A model generated the notes under the pieces. It searched no databases, had not been told where the DNA came from, and worked only from the letters and a program-made list of their open reading frames with translations. From assembly GCF_047729555.1 (NCBI RefSeq), contig NZ_CP159825.1, positions 558,001 through 622,000 of the forward strand: DNA of 64,000 bases, given 5' to 3'. The DNA comes from Porticoccus sp905181945. GTDB lineage: Bacteria; Pseudomonadota; Gammaproteobacteria; Pseudomonadales; Porticoccaceae. Within the stretch, counting starts at the first letter, position 1; every line of letters begins with the position of its first letter. Positions 7,750 through 17,738 of the stretch are shown here, piece by piece. A program made the position numbers and the translations under genes.

Positions 7750-8957
7750 TGTGGCTAGTTTTTGCTTTTCTTACCCTTTTGGCTGCAATTTTTATTATTA
7801 TTCCTTTGCTTAAAAGTAGGATCCGGCAGGAAATCCCAACCCTGCGCCCTGATGACAAAATAGCAGAAAATATTCTTGCATTTAAAGATCAACAAGCAGA
7901 GCTAGACTTCCAATTGGCAGGGGGTGTAATTGACGATACAGAATACTCTGAACTTTTGTTGGAGCAAAAACGCATCTTGCTGTTGGATGCGGTAAATGAA
8001 TCCAAGTATCCAAAAAAAGAGTATGCAGATAGGGGTGCATGGATAATCCTCCTTAGTTTGCTACTGACGCCTATATTTGTGTTTAGCCTATACCATTACT
8101 TGGGTGCCAGCGCTGATCTTAATATTACAGATTTGTTAAAAAAACGTGCCTCTATTCCTATGAACGACATAGACCGTAAAGCCTTAAGTAAGAAAATACA
8201 GAAAAAAATGTCTAGTAGGCTGCTGAGCGAGCCCGATCATCCATTTTATCTGGTGACATTGGCGCAACTTCAAATGGAAGATGGTAATTTCAGGGACGCA
8301 CAGTCATCTTATTTCGAGGCCTTAAATGCTAGACCTAATGATTCCGAGTTAATGTCAGAATATGCGCAGGCAACATATTTTTTAGAAGATAAAAAATTTA
8401 GCGAGAAGGTAAACCTTATTTTAGACGACGCATTAAGTTTAAACCCAAGCAACCCAATAGCTTTGGGCCTTCAAGGGATCCGCTATTTTGAGTCAAATAG
8501 TTACAAGTTAGCCATTAAGAGTTGGAAGAATGCATTGTTGGTCATTCCTGCAAACACCGCAGAGGCTGATGCACTAAAATCAGGAATTTCCTATGCTCAA
8601 AAACTGCTTAAGGAGGATATTTTCACTCTATCTATAAAGATTTCGGTATCTCCAGAGTATAAAATTACAAAGGGTCAGGTTATGTATGTTTATGCGAAAG
8701 AATGGGGAGGGGAACCAAAGCCTTTGGCGGCAATAAAGTTGCTTGTGGGCGATTTCCCTGCAACTGTTATTTTGGACGATACTATGTCTATGATGGGTGG
8801 AAAAATTTTATCCTCAGTCGATTTTTTAGAGATTTTTGCTAGAGTTTCTGTATCAGGTTCTGCGACTCCTTCTCATGGCGATTACCAGGGGTCAACTGGA
8901 AAGATCAAGGTGCAGGGGTCACGAACTGTAAAGATACAGATTGATAAGAAGATATAG
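7749..8957 (+). CDS. ccmI: c-type cytochrome biogenesis protein CcmI (TPR)
   Basis: CcmI captures apocytochrome c through its TPR domain and delivers it to the CcmFH lyase. The protein of about 402 residues has two N-terminal membrane helices flanking a cytoplasmic leucine-zipper-like segment (AFKDQQAELDFQLAGGVID). A periplasmic region with TPR-like helices follows (LAQLQMEDGNFRDAQSSYFEAL; YAQATYFLEDKKF). The C-terminal beta-rich domain (MMGGKILSSVDFLEIFARVSVSG) is also present. The ATG at 7749 overlaps the ccmH TGA; a GTG at 7746 is an equivalent alternative. This is the last gene of the ccm operon. Confidence 0.93.
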   Translation: MWLVFAFLTLLAAIFIIIPLLKSRIRQEIPTLRPDDKIAENILAFKDQQAELDFQLAGGVIDDTEYSELLLEQKRILLLDAVNESKYPKKEYADRGAWIILLSLLLTPIFVFSLYHYLGASADLNITDLLKKRASIPMNDIDRKALSKKIQKKMSSRLLSEPDHPFYLVTLAQLQMEDGNFRDAQSSYFEALNARPNDSELMSEYAQATYFLEDKKFSEKVNLILDDALSLNPSNPIALGLQGIRYFESNSYKLAIKSWKNALLVIPANTAEADALKSGISYAQKLLKEDIFTLSIKISVSPEYKITKGQVMYVYAKEWGGEPKPLAAIKLLVGDFPATVILDDTMSMMGGKILSSVDFLEIFARVSVSGSATPSHGDYQGSTGKIKVQGSRTVKIQIDKKI

Positions 8958-9017
8958 GCTTGTGACTACAGGTAAGCTCGTTTAGCATATTGCAATACAC
9001 CGTGAGAAGAGATATTC

Positions 9018-12000
9018 ATGCGTTTAAAGTGCATTAAAATGGCTGGCTTTAAGTCCTTTGTGGATGCCACTACAGTTGTGCTTCCCAGTAGTTTGTGTGC
9101 GATAGTTGGGCCCAATGGGTGTGGAAAATCAAACATCATAGATGCAGTTCGCTGGGTTATGGGTGAGAGTTCCGCGAAGCAATTGCGTGGGGAATCGATA
9201 ACAGATGTTATCTTTAATGGTTCCGGTAGCCGAAAAGCAGTCGGCCAGGCCTCTGTTGAACTGGTTTTTGATAATTCCGATGGGAGTCTCGGCGGGGAAT
9301 ATGCTAGCTGGAGCGAGATCTCCATTAAGCGGAAAGTTACAAGAGATAGTCAGTCAAGCTATTACCTAAATGGTGATAAATGTCGCCGTAGAGATATTAC
9401 TGATATTTTTTTAGGCACCGGCTTGGGTCCACGAAGTTATGCAATTATTGAACAAGGGATGATATCGACCCTTATTGACGCTAGGCCAGAAGAGCTTCGT
9501 GTTTATATTGAAGAGGCCGCAGGCATCTCTAAATACAAAGAGCGCCGAAAAGATACGGAAAGCCGGATTAAGAGAACAAAGGAAAACTTAGAAAGACTTG
9601 CTGATATACGCGAGGAGCTGAGAAATCAACTGAATCGGCTTGAACGCCAGGCTAGAGCTGCAGAAAAATACACAGAGTTGAAAAAAGATGAGCGACAAAA
9701 TAAAGCCAAGTTGCTAGCTTTAAAATGGCGCTTTATGGCGAAACATGTTGCTGAGCACCTTAAGGTTATTGCAGGGCATGATTTAAAAATAGAGAAAACA
9801 GTCGCTAGTCGTATTGAATGTGATGGTGTTCTAGAAAAACACCGTATTAACTACACTGAGCTTAGTGATTCGTTAAATTTAATTCAGGACAGGTACTATT
9901 CGGCAGGCTCTGAAGTGTCTCGAATTGAGCAGGCAATTCAATATATGCAGGATCGCGCGCAGAAGCTAAAAAAAGACTTTGAAGAAACAGAGCAGAGCTT
10001 TATTGAGACTGAGAGGCATTTATTTTTAGATCGTGAAAAAAGAAAAGCTTTGGAGTTAGAGTTACAGGAAATACTCCCCGTGCTTGAAGAAACTCGTACA
10101 AAAGAAATTTTGTCGCGATCCTCGCTTCAGCGGGCCGAAGAAGAAATGAAAGCCTGGCATATTTCTTGGGATGAATTTATACAAAATTCTTCAGGTCCAT
10201 CCCAGCAAGGCGAAGTGCAGCAATCAAAGATTAATTTCTTGGAGCAGCTGCTGAGCGGCTTGACTGAAAAAATAGATAAAATTACTTGTGAATACCAGAG
10301 TTTAAGCGATATTTCTTTGAAGAAAGAGCTGAATATTTTAGGAAAAAAGTTAGCAGAAACAGAAACGGAGCTTAGTTTAAAAAAATATAATCTGGAGCAG
10401 ATAGCAGTCAAAATTGACAATTTCCGAATTAATGCGCAGTTATTAGATGCCCGCCTAGATGAATCTCGAACCAGCCTGCAAAACATGTCAGGCAGAAAAT
10501 CTTCACTAGAGGCTTTGGATAAATCGTTACTGGGTGATGATAAAAGCCAACTTTGGCTAGAACGCAAAAATCTTGAGAAAAATCCGCGTTTAGCTGAAAA
10601 AATTGAGGTTGAATCTGGTTGGGAGACTGCAATTGAGGTGGTTTTAGGGGGCTACTTGCAGGCAGTATGTGTAGAAACACTCGATAGTTTGGATATCAGT
10701 ATGGGCTCGCTAGCTCAGGGCGAATTAATTTTGATAGAGCGCTCTTCTTATGATCAAGACGCCACTATTTCGCTAGATATATCTAAATCTCTTTTAGGTA
10801 AAATTAAGAGTGGGTCTTCGAATAACTATCTTCCGGTCATGCTTCATAATATTTATGCAGTTGATGATTTGAACTCTGCATTAGCACTTAGAGGTAAATT
10901 GAAGACTGGCCAGTCTGTGGTGACCCCAGATGGGCTATGGTTAGGGCAAAACTGGTTACGAATTGCCCGAGATCAGGATTCAATTAAAGGGACGCTAAAG
11001 AGAAAGATAGAGCTGGAATCTTTAGAAAAAGAACTAGTAGATTGCCGAGTACAAACTGATAAAATTGAGCAACAAAAACATATAAATGAACAACAATTGT
11101 GGGAGCTGGAGTCTCAAAGAGAAACTGATAGGAATGATTTAGCGGTAAAGCAAAATAAACAGGCAGAATTGCGCTCTAAAATTAATGCAAATGAAATACA
11201 GATGAATCATTTTACTGTGCGCTCGAAAAGAATGAAAGATGAGCTAAAAGAAACTAATACGCAGAAAAAAATTGAACAAAAAAACTTATCAGATGCTCAT
11301 GAAAGATTAGATTTAGCCTTAGATGCGATAAAAAATAACGTACAACAAAAAGAGAGGTTGCTACTTCAGCGTGACGCAAAAAGAATTATTTTAGATGATA
11401 TCAGACGAGTGTCTCAGGCTGATCGAGACCAAGCACATGATTTAGCAATGAGGGAGAAATCAGTAAGCACAAAATTGCAGTCTATTCTTGAGGGTATCGA
11501 ACGGCTAGAAAACCAGACAGCTCGTTTGGGCGAGAAAAGACAGCAATTGCGTGAATCTTTCAATCAGGATCAGGATCCAAGCGTAGAACTAAAAGAGGGG
11601 CTGGCTATTCAGTTAGAACTAAGGCTTAAGGCCGAGAATGAGTTGCTTGGCTCCAGAAGAGAGGTTGAAGAGCTGGGGTATTTAATGCGCGATCTTGAGC
11701 AGCAAAGAAATTCCCTAGAGGCTGATATTCAGCAGGAGCGATCTTTGCTTGAACAGCAGCGCTTGTCATCACAAGATTTAGAGACACGTAGTCAGACTAT
11801 AGTTGAGCAAATCAGTGAATATGGTTTTGATCTTAAAGACTTGCTTATTTTATTGCCAAATGGATTAGAGCTTATTGATTTAGAGCAAGCTCTAGAAAAA
11901 ATATCCAATCGTATTCAGCGCCTGGGGCCAATTAATTTAGCTGCAATTGACGAATATAGTGTTGGGTCTGAGCGAAAAAAATATCTAGATAAACAGAATG

Positions 12001-12536
12001 ACGAGCTAGAAGAAGCATTGGCAACTCTTGAGAGTGCTATTCGAAAAATAGATAGAGAAACCCGTGTTAGATTTAAAGAAACATTTGATTTGATTAATGC
12101 TTCTTTTCAGGAATTGTTTCCTAAGCTCTTTGGTGGAGGACGCTCTTATCTTGAGCTAACAAGTGATGATTTACTGGAGGCTGGTGTTGCTATAATGGCC
12201 AGACCTCCAGGCAAGAAGAATACAACAGTCCATCTACTTTCTGGTGGCGAAAAGGCAATGACAGCAATCGCTTTGGTGTTCTCTATCTTTTATCTCAACC
12301 CGGCCCCTTTTTGCATGCTGGATGAGGTTGATGCGCCATTAGATGATTCAAATGTTTATCGCTATGCGAAAATGGTAAAAGAGATATCGTCTAGAGTGCA
12401 GATTGTTTATATATCACATAATAAAAATGCTATGGAGATGGCCAACCAGTTAATCGGCGTGACCATGCATGAAGCAGGTGTTTCTCGGCTTGTAAGTGTT
12501 GATATTAACCAAGTAGTAGAGTCTGCTGGAGCCTAG
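9018..12536 (+). CDS. smc: chromosome segregation ATPase SMC
   Basis: SMC is the condensin ATPase that organises and segregates the chromosome together with ScpA and ScpB, both encoded at 20097-21668. The 1172-residue protein has an N-terminal ATPase half with Walker A GPNGCGKSN (about residue 32). Long coiled coils flank a hinge near residues 520-660. The C-terminal half carries the signature LLSGGEKAMTAIALVF and Walker B FCMLDEVDAPLDD. The length is typical. Finding smc rather than mukB agrees with a Pseudomonas-like rather than an enteric lineage. The next gene is zipA, the same order as in Pseudomonas. Confidence 0.97.
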   Translation: MRLKCIKMAGFKSFVDATTVVLPSSLCAIVGPNGCGKSNIIDAVRWVMGESSAKQLRGESITDVIFNGSGSRKAVGQASVELVFDNSDGSLGGEYASWSEISIKRKVTRDSQSSYYLNGDKCRRRDITDIFLGTGLGPRSYAIIEQGMISTLIDARPEELRVYIEEAAGISKYKERRKDTESRIKRTKENLERLADIREELRNQLNRLERQARAAEKYTELKKDERQNKAKLLALKWRFMAKHVAEHLKVIAGHDLKIEKTVASRIECDGVLEKHRINYTELSDSLNLIQDRYYSAGSEVSRIEQAIQYMQDRAQKLKKDFEETEQSFIETERHLFLDREKRKALELELQEILPVLEETRTKEILSRSSLQRAEEEMKAWHISWDEFIQNSSGPSQQGEVQQSKINFLEQLLSGLTEKIDKITCEYQSLSDISLKKELNILGKKLAETETELSLKKYNLEQIAVKIDNFRINAQLLDARLDESRTSLQNMSGRKSSLEALDKSLLGDDKSQLWLERKNLEKNPRLAEKIEVESGWETAIEVVLGGYLQAVCVETLDSLDISMGSLAQGELILIERSSYDQDATISLDISKSLLGKIKSGSSNNYLPVMLHNIYAVDDLNSALALRGKLKTGQSVVTPDGLWLGQNWLRIARDQDSIKGTLKRKIELESLEKELVDCRVQTDKIEQQKHINEQQLWELESQRETDRNDLAVKQNKQAELRSKINANEIQMNHFTVRSKRMKDELKETNTQKKIEQKNLSDAHERLDLALDAIKNNVQQKERLLLQRDAKRIILDDIRRVSQADRDQAHDLAMREKSVSTKLQSILEGIERLENQTARLGEKRQQLRESFNQDQDPSVELKEGLAIQLELRLKAENELLGSRREVEELGYLMRDLEQQRNSLEADIQQERSLLEQQRLSSQDLETRSQTIVEQISEYGFDLKDLLILLPNGLELIDLEQALEKISNRIQRLGPINLAAIDEYSVGSERKKYLDKQNDELEEALATLESAIRKIDRETRVRFKETFDLINASFQELFPKLFGGGRSYLELTSDDLLEAGVAIMARPPGKKNTTVHLLSGGEKAMTAIALVFSIFYLNPAPFCMLDEVDAPLDDSNVYRYAKMVKEISSRVQIVYISHNKNAMEMANQLIGVTMHEAGVSRLVSVDINQVVESAGA

Positions 12537-12670
12537 TACCCTGGTAAGCGAATAGTAGTCGTTTATTTTTTCTATAAAAATACAATGTTACTTCTAGCTA
12601 ACTTATATTAAAGTAACTTAAGTTTTAGTTAGACGCATATTTTTTATTTTAGATAAATCATAGGTTTTTT

Positions 12671-13498
12671 ATGATTGAGTTTGGCCCGCAAGAAATGACA
12701 GTAGCCTTAGGTGCTTTGGTTTTCCTGGCCGTTATATTGCATGTTATTCGCCGTATCCGTAATGCTCGCTATGATAATATACAAATGCCTGCCCAAAAAT
12801 CTCATGCTCTTGCCCAAAAATACACCGAAGAGGTTGATGGAGTTAGTTCTGAGTTCCCTAGCGGCGGCGCTCGTGTAGTTGGATATCGGGATGATGGTAG
12901 CTTAGATGTAATGAAACATAAAACTAAGAAGATAGATGGGTTTAATGAATCAGATTTTATAGTAGATTCCCCAGCACCCGAACAGCCTAATTTAGATCTA
13001 CAAAAACCTGCTGTAGCTCAAGATGATGGCCGATCTACTGGGAATCTAAGTGCAAATAAAAAAACTGCAGTGCCCAGTATTGTTGTGTTACACATTGCGG
13101 CAAAAAAGGGTTCTATTTTTCAAGGGGGGTCTCTGTTAGATGCGTTCTTGTCTCAAGGTTTGCGTTATGGTTCTAAAAAGATTTTTCATTTTCATGCAGA
13201 GCAGGGCGGATCAGGGCCTATTATTTTTAGCCTTGCCAATTCCGTTAAGCCCGGGACTTTTGATCTAGACGAGATGCCCCGTATGGCAACACCAAGTATT
13301 AGTCTTTTTTTTGCAATGGATGAGATCAAAAGCCCCATGACAGGGCTAGATGCCCTGTTGAACTCTGCAAAGAATCTTGCTATTGAGCTTAATGGTGACT
13401 TAAAGGATGAAAGTCGTAGTGCTTTTACTAGACAAACCGAAGAACATTATCGTCAGCGAATAGCGGACTATAGTCGAACTCATATTTCTGGAATCTAA
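12671..13498 (+). CDS. zipA: cell division protein ZipA
   Basis: ZipA tethers FtsZ polymers to the inner membrane at the septum. The 275-residue protein has the usual plan: a very short periplasmic N-terminus and one membrane helix at about residues 9-25 (MTVALGALVFLAVILHVI). A basic/acidic linker comes next, then a C-terminal FtsZ-binding domain beginning near residue 135 (VVLHIAAKKGSIFQGGSLLDAF), with typical features such as KPGTFDLDEM and TPSISLFF. Its stop is followed after one base by ligA, so the two are probably co-transcribed and coupled. Confidence 0.93.
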   Translation: MIEFGPQEMTVALGALVFLAVILHVIRRIRNARYDNIQMPAQKSHALAQKYTEEVDGVSSEFPSGGARVVGYRDDGSLDVMKHKTKKIDGFNESDFIVDSPAPEQPNLDLQKPAVAQDDGRSTGNLSANKKTAVPSIVVLHIAAKKGSIFQGGSLLDAFLSQGLRYGSKKIFHFHAEQGGSGPIIFSLANSVKPGTFDLDEMPRMATPSISLFFAMDEIKSPMTGLDALLNSAKNLAIELNGDLKDESRSAFTRQTEEHYRQRIADYSRTHISGI

Positions 13499-13499
13499 A

Positions 13500-15530
13500 A
13501 TGATAGATGCTGACGAGGCAACCCTTGAAGCGGCTCTTTTGAGGAAGCAGCTCAGCCAGCATAACTATCTTTATTATACCCAAGACAATCCATCCATTCC
13601 TGATGTTGAATACGATCGTTTGCTTCGAAGACTTCAGCAGATTGAAAGAGCTTACCCTGAATTACAAGAGATTGATTCGCCAACACAGCGTATAGGAGGA
13701 GAGCCGCTAAAAGAATTTAAAGCAGTTTTTCATATTGCTCCTATGCTTTCCTTAGATAATGCTTTTGATGATGAGGAGCTAGTAGATTTTCACCATCGTG
13801 TGACTGAGCGTCTAAAATATCAGGGAAAATTATCTTATGTGTGTGAACCGAAACTGGATGGCGTTGCAGTTAGCTTGCTTTATAAAAATGGAATTTTAGT
13901 GCGCGGAGGAACTCGTGGCGATGGTTTGGTTGGAGAAGACATAACAGATAATGTAAGAACTATTCATTCAGTACCCTTGAGGTTGAAAACAGACACACCT
14001 CCAAACCTACTAGAAGTAAGAGGTGAAGTTTATCTACCAAAAATAGGTTTCGAAAAAATAAACCATGAAGCTAGATTGAATGACGAGAAAATTTTTGTTA
14101 ATCCGCGGAATGCTGCGGCTGGCAGTTTGCGTCAGCTAGATTCGAAAATTACTGCTTCCAGGCCCTTGGAGATGTCAGTTTACAGTCTGGGTAAAATTGA
14201 AGGACAGGACTGCCCAGCTACACATATTAAAACTTTAAAGATGCTTGAATCTTGGGGATTTCTTGTAAACCCCTACACCGAAGTAGTTGAAGGTATAAAC
14301 CTCTGTGCAGATTATTATCTCAAGATTTTTGAAGCTCGAGACAGCCTACCTTATGAGATTGATGGCATTGTATTTAAAGTAAATGCATTTAGTTACCAGC
14401 AGCGACTGGGATCTATCGCCAAAGCACCTCGTTGGGCGATTGCTAGAAAATTTCCTGCTCAAGAAGAGATCACCTGCCTGGAGGCTGTTGAATTCCAGGT
14501 CGGCCGCACGGGGGCCATTACTCCTGTAGCAAGACTTAAGCCTGTGTTTGTTGGCGGAGTCACTGTAAGTAATGCAAGCCTTCACAATCAAGATGAAATA
14601 AGAAGGCTGAATATTAGAATTGGGGATTCAGTTATAGTCCGTCGTGCTGGTGATGTAATCCCTCAGATTGTAAAAGTTATTCTTGAAAAACGTCCAATTT
14701 CAGCAAAAGAAATTATCTTCCCAGTGCGTTGCCCGGAATGCGATTCTCTTGCTATTCAGGTTGATGGGGAGGCGACCATACGATGTTCTGGCGGCCTTGT
14801 TTGCTCCGCTCAAAGGAAACAGGCTATTAAGCACTTTGCATCACGAAAGGCTATGGATGTTGATGGACTAGGGGAAAAATTAGTCGATCAGCTAGTCGAT
14901 CAAGAGCTGATATCGTCGGTAGATGACTTATATCGGCTGGATATTGATCAACTGAGCAAACTAGAGAGAATGGGACAGAAGTCTGCTGAGAATTTACTAA
15001 GTGCACTAGAAGCATCAAAAATAACCACTTTCCCGCGCTTTTTGTATTCATTGGGCATCAGAGAGATCGGTGATGCGACATCGCTTTCTTTGGCGCAACA
15101 TTTCAAGAACCTCGAGGCACTACAGGACTCAAGTTTAGAGGGCCTCATGAATGTTTCAGATGTGGGGCCAGTTGCAGCAGGCTTTATACATAGATTTTTT
15201 TCACAGATGGAAAATATAGAAGTTGTAAGAAAACTTTTAGGTATCGGCATATGCTGGCCTAAATCCACACTAGATAAAAAGAAACCCTTGCCTTTATTCG
15301 GGCAAATCTGGGTTCTTACTGGAGGGATGGAGGCTATGGGGCGACCCGAGGCTAAAGAAAAGCTTCAGATTTTAGGTGCAAAGGTGGCTGGAAGTGTCTC
15401 GCTTAACACTGACTGTGTTGTTGTTGGTGCTGCGGCAGGCTCGAAATTAAAAAAAGCAAATGAATTAAATATTAAAGTGATAGATGAAAGCACTTTAATG
15501 CAGCTGTTTAGGCAAAATAATTTACTCTAG
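13500..15530 (+). CDS. ligA: NAD-dependent DNA ligase LigA
   Basis: LigA seals nicks during replication and repair using NAD+. The 676-residue protein matches the family length and contains all domains. These are the Ia domain with YYTQDNPSIPDVEYD (residues 25-40), the adenylation lysine in CEPKLDGVAVS (about residue 118), and the OB fold. They are followed by the four-cysteine zinc finger (CPECDS ... CSGGLVC), helix-hairpin-helix repeats (MGQKSAENLLSALE), and a C-terminal BRCT domain (GQIWVLTGGMEAMGR). It converges on the rlmB-like gene with only six bases between the stops. Confidence 0.97.
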   Translation: MIDADEATLEAALLRKQLSQHNYLYYTQDNPSIPDVEYDRLLRRLQQIERAYPELQEIDSPTQRIGGEPLKEFKAVFHIAPMLSLDNAFDDEELVDFHHRVTERLKYQGKLSYVCEPKLDGVAVSLLYKNGILVRGGTRGDGLVGEDITDNVRTIHSVPLRLKTDTPPNLLEVRGEVYLPKIGFEKINHEARLNDEKIFVNPRNAAAGSLRQLDSKITASRPLEMSVYSLGKIEGQDCPATHIKTLKMLESWGFLVNPYTEVVEGINLCADYYLKIFEARDSLPYEIDGIVFKVNAFSYQQRLGSIAKAPRWAIARKFPAQEEITCLEAVEFQVGRTGAITPVARLKPVFVGGVTVSNASLHNQDEIRRLNIRIGDSVIVRRAGDVIPQIVKVILEKRPISAKEIIFPVRCPECDSLAIQVDGEATIRCSGGLVCSAQRKQAIKHFASRKAMDVDGLGEKLVDQLVDQELISSVDDLYRLDIDQLSKLERMGQKSAENLLSALEASKITTFPRFLYSLGIREIGDATSLSLAQHFKNLEALQDSSLEGLMNVSDVGPVAAGFIHRFFSQMENIEVVRKLLGIGICWPKSTLDKKKPLPLFGQIWVLTGGMEAMGRPEAKEKLQILGAKVAGSVSLNTDCVVVGAAAGSKLKKANELNIKVIDESTLMQLFRQNNLL

Positions 15531-15536
15531 AGAGTT

Positions 15537-16307
15537 TTAAAATAAACTATGAAATGCCAACAAAGCGGCTGCTACAGCTACATTTAGTGACTCGACACCA
15601 TTATTCATAGGTATCCTTATCTGGCGAGAACAAATATTTCTAATATCTTCAGACACACCTGTTGTTTCATTCCCCAAGACATATACTACTGGTGACTTAA
15701 TTTTAAATTCATTGATTGGTGTTTTGCCGTCAGCTGACAAAGTGCAAGTCTCAACTCCCAGGTTTTTTAGTTCCGGAAGCGCCTCCTCCAAAGTGTCGCA
15801 GTGTATTAGGGTGCTCTTGAATAATGCGCCTGCGCTTGCCTTGACAACCAAGGGAGAAATAGCTGCTGTTCCTTTACTGGGTAGAAGGATTCCGTAGCAC
15901 GGACTTGCTGCTACAGAGCGAATAATCATCCCTAAATTTTGAGGATTTGTGATCCCATCTAGCGCAATAAGAGTAAAATTTCCTTTGGGAATTTTTATTA
16001 TAAAGTTATCAAAAAGCTGATAATTATGATATTCAAGATCAGCTGCTATTCCTTGATCTTGATTGATGTTTCGAGATATACGCGAGAGGGATTGACGAGT
16101 ATGACGTGCTATTTCAATTCCGCGTTTTTCTGCAAGATTGATGATTTTTTTTTCAAAGTCTCCTGGTTTCTTGGTCTCTGTTAGGTGTAGTCGAAAAAAA
16201 TTTATGCTTGGATCTTCCAGCGCTTCTAGGACCGGTTTTTTTCCATAAATAGTCAGCAGTTTGTCATAAAAATGCTTACGCTTTAGATGCTCTTTTGTGT
16301 CGGCCAC
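15537..16307 (-). CDS. TrmH/SpoU-family RNA 2'-O-ribose methyltransferase
   Basis: Members of this family methylate ribose 2'-OH groups in rRNA or tRNA using SAM and have a trefoil-knot fold. The 256-residue protein has an N-terminal substrate-binding domain starting at IYGKKPVLEAL. The three SpoU motifs follow: DGITNPQNLGMIIRSVAA (with the catalytic-type N and R), VVYVLGNETTGVS, and IPMNNGVESLNVAVAAAL. It may do the job of RlmB (23S rRNA G2251), but the body of the protein is divergent and the exact target cannot be read from sequence. It is the last gene of a minus-strand cluster. Confidence 0.85.
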   Translation of the reverse strand: MADTKEHLKRKHFYDKLLTIYGKKPVLEALEDPSINFFRLHLTETKKPGDFEKKIINLAEKRGIEIARHTRQSLSRISRNINQDQGIAADLEYHNYQLFDNFIIKIPKGNFTLIALDGITNPQNLGMIIRSVAASPCYGILLPSKGTAAISPLVVKASAGALFKSTLIHCDTLEEALPELKNLGVETCTLSADGKTPINEFKIKSPVVYVLGNETTGVSEDIRNICSRQIRIPMNNGVESLNVAVAAALLAFHSLF

Positions 16308-16349
16308 AAGTTATTTCCTTTAGCGTTAATCGATCGTAACAAACAAGTC

Positions 16350-17117
16350 TTAGGTTGTTAGAATATTTTTATAAGATAAAACTGCTTTTTCAAGTCCCAT
16401 TGCAATAGCATCTACAATTAAGGCATGACCAATGGAAACTTCCTGAAGTGCAGGAATAGTCGAAAATTTTGCAAGATTGTTTAGATTCAAGTCATGCCCG
16501 GCATTGACCCCTAGGCCCAATTTATGAGCAAGCTGTGCTGATTCGAAGTACCGCTCAAAAACATTATCCAGTTCCTCTGTTCCCCATGCTGCTGCATATG
16601 GCCCAGTAAACAATTCGATGCGCTCTACGCCTAATTCTGAAGCAAGTTTTATCTGACCTACATCAGGGTCCATAAATAGGCTTACGCGAACTCCTAAGGA
16701 TCTTAAATGATTAATAACTGGATATAATTTATCGCTAGTCAGGTTCAGGTCGAAACCATGATCCGAGGTTAGTTGCGAGTCGGTATCTGGGACTAATGTG
16801 CATTGATCTGGCTGTGTCTCGTCGATTAGCTCGATAAAGCCTGGGAAGCTACCTCTTTTAACAGCAAAGGGGTTGCCTTCAATGTTGAATTCAACAGATT
16901 TTTTAGTTAGATCTTTTAATTTTGAAATCAGAGCACTGAGGTCATATACATCTTGAGGTTTTATGTGTCGCAAGTCAGGTCTTGGGTGCACTGTAATTCC
17001 GTCTGCTCCGCTATTAATACATATGTTTGCATGCGCCAGAATGCTTGGGTAGTCGCCTTCACGCGAATTACGAATAAGAGCAATTTTATTTAAATTAACA
17101 CTAAGGGATTTATTCAA
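16350..17117 (-). CDS. pdxJ: pyridoxine 5'-phosphate synthase PdxJ (divergent class)
   Basis: PdxJ condenses 1-deoxyxylulose 5-phosphate with 3-amino-2-oxopropyl phosphate to make pyridoxine 5'-phosphate. The 255-residue TIM-barrel protein shows SVNLNKIALIRNSR at the N-terminus and GADGITVHPRPDLRHI near residues 35-50. Later motifs are ECTLVPD-like QCTLVPDT, VSLFMDPD, ELFTGPYA, NAGHDLN and EVSIGHALI. Typical gammaproteobacterial PdxJ reads NIDHVATLRQAR and TVHLREDRRHI. This copy belongs to the other branch (NKIATLRNSR / HPRPDxRHI), which is common in Bacteroidetes and some other phyla. It is also not in the usual recO-pdxJ-acpS context. It lies four bases from the cyclophilin gene. Confidence 0.88.
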   Translation of the reverse strand: MNKSLSVNLNKIALIRNSREGDYPSILAHANICINSGADGITVHPRPDLRHIKPQDVYDLSALISKLKDLTKKSVEFNIEGNPFAVKRGSFPGFIELIDETQPDQCTLVPDTDSQLTSDHGFDLNLTSDKLYPVINHLRSLGVRVSLFMDPDVGQIKLASELGVERIELFTGPYAAAWGTEELDNVFERYFESAQLAHKLGLGVNAGHDLNLNNLAKFSTIPALQEVSIGHALIVDAIAMGLEKAVLSYKNILTT

Positions 17118-17121
17118 AATT

Positions 17122-17691
17122 TTACTTATCAGTTGTAATGCGTGCTTTTATGATTTTAACAGTTGCAGTGGGGACGTCTGCCATTCCAGAGACTCGCTGG
17201 GTCGGCAGTTTAGATATTTTTTCAGCTATATCCATTCCGCCAATAACTTTACCAAATACTGCGTAACCAGGCTTGCTCGATTGCGCATCAAGACTTCTAT
17301 TGTCTGCGACATTTATAAAGAATTGAGCTTTGGCGCTATCTGGATCCTGTGTTCTTGCCATAGCAACAGTAAATTTCTTATTTTTTAACCCATTAGATGA
17401 TTCATTTTTGATGCTTTTTTCTGTTGGATTCACGCGAGTTAAATTTTCATTAAATCCTCCTGCTTGGATCATAAATCTATTAATCACTCGATGAAAAATC
17501 AGTCCATTATAATATTTGTTCTCAACATAGGTTAGGAAATTTTTTACAGTTACAGGGGAACTTTCTGGGTATAGCTCTAGTAATATTTCTCCCATATTTG
17601 TCGTTAACGTGACTTGCGGTACATTTTTTTCCGCATAGCATGGCAGTGCAAGAAAAATAGAAAAAAATATGATAGATATTTTTTTGTACAT
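17122..17691 (-). CDS. secreted cyclophilin-type peptidyl-prolyl cis-trans isomerase
   Basis: This protein catalyses proline isomerisation, probably in the periplasm. From the ATG at 17691 (complement), preceded by AGGGG at good spacing, it has 189 residues. A signal peptide (ISIIFFSIFLALPCYAE) is followed by a cyclophilin domain with NFLTYVENKYYNGLIFHRVI (catalytic arginine in FHR), MIQAGGF and QFFINVADN. An upstream start at 17715 would place residues before the signal peptide and is unlikely. It resembles PpiA more than the cytoplasmic PpiB because of the leader. Confidence 0.92.
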   Translation of the reverse strand: MYKKISIIFFSIFLALPCYAEKNVPQVTLTTNMGEILLELYPESSPVTVKNFLTYVENKYYNGLIFHRVINRFMIQAGGFNENLTRVNPTEKSIKNESSNGLKNKKFTVAMARTQDPDSAKAQFFINVADNRSLDAQSSKPGYAVFGKVIGGMDIAEKISKLPTQRVSGMADVPTATVKIIKARITTDK

Positions 17692-17738
17692 AGATTTACC
17701 CCTGTTGATAAGCAATTTTCACGCTAGACTTGCATTCT

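Noticed and set aside
15531..15560. Terminator between ligA and the methyltransferase gene
   Set aside because: The ACTC/GAGT stem is only four pairs and the T-run is short, too weak to call.
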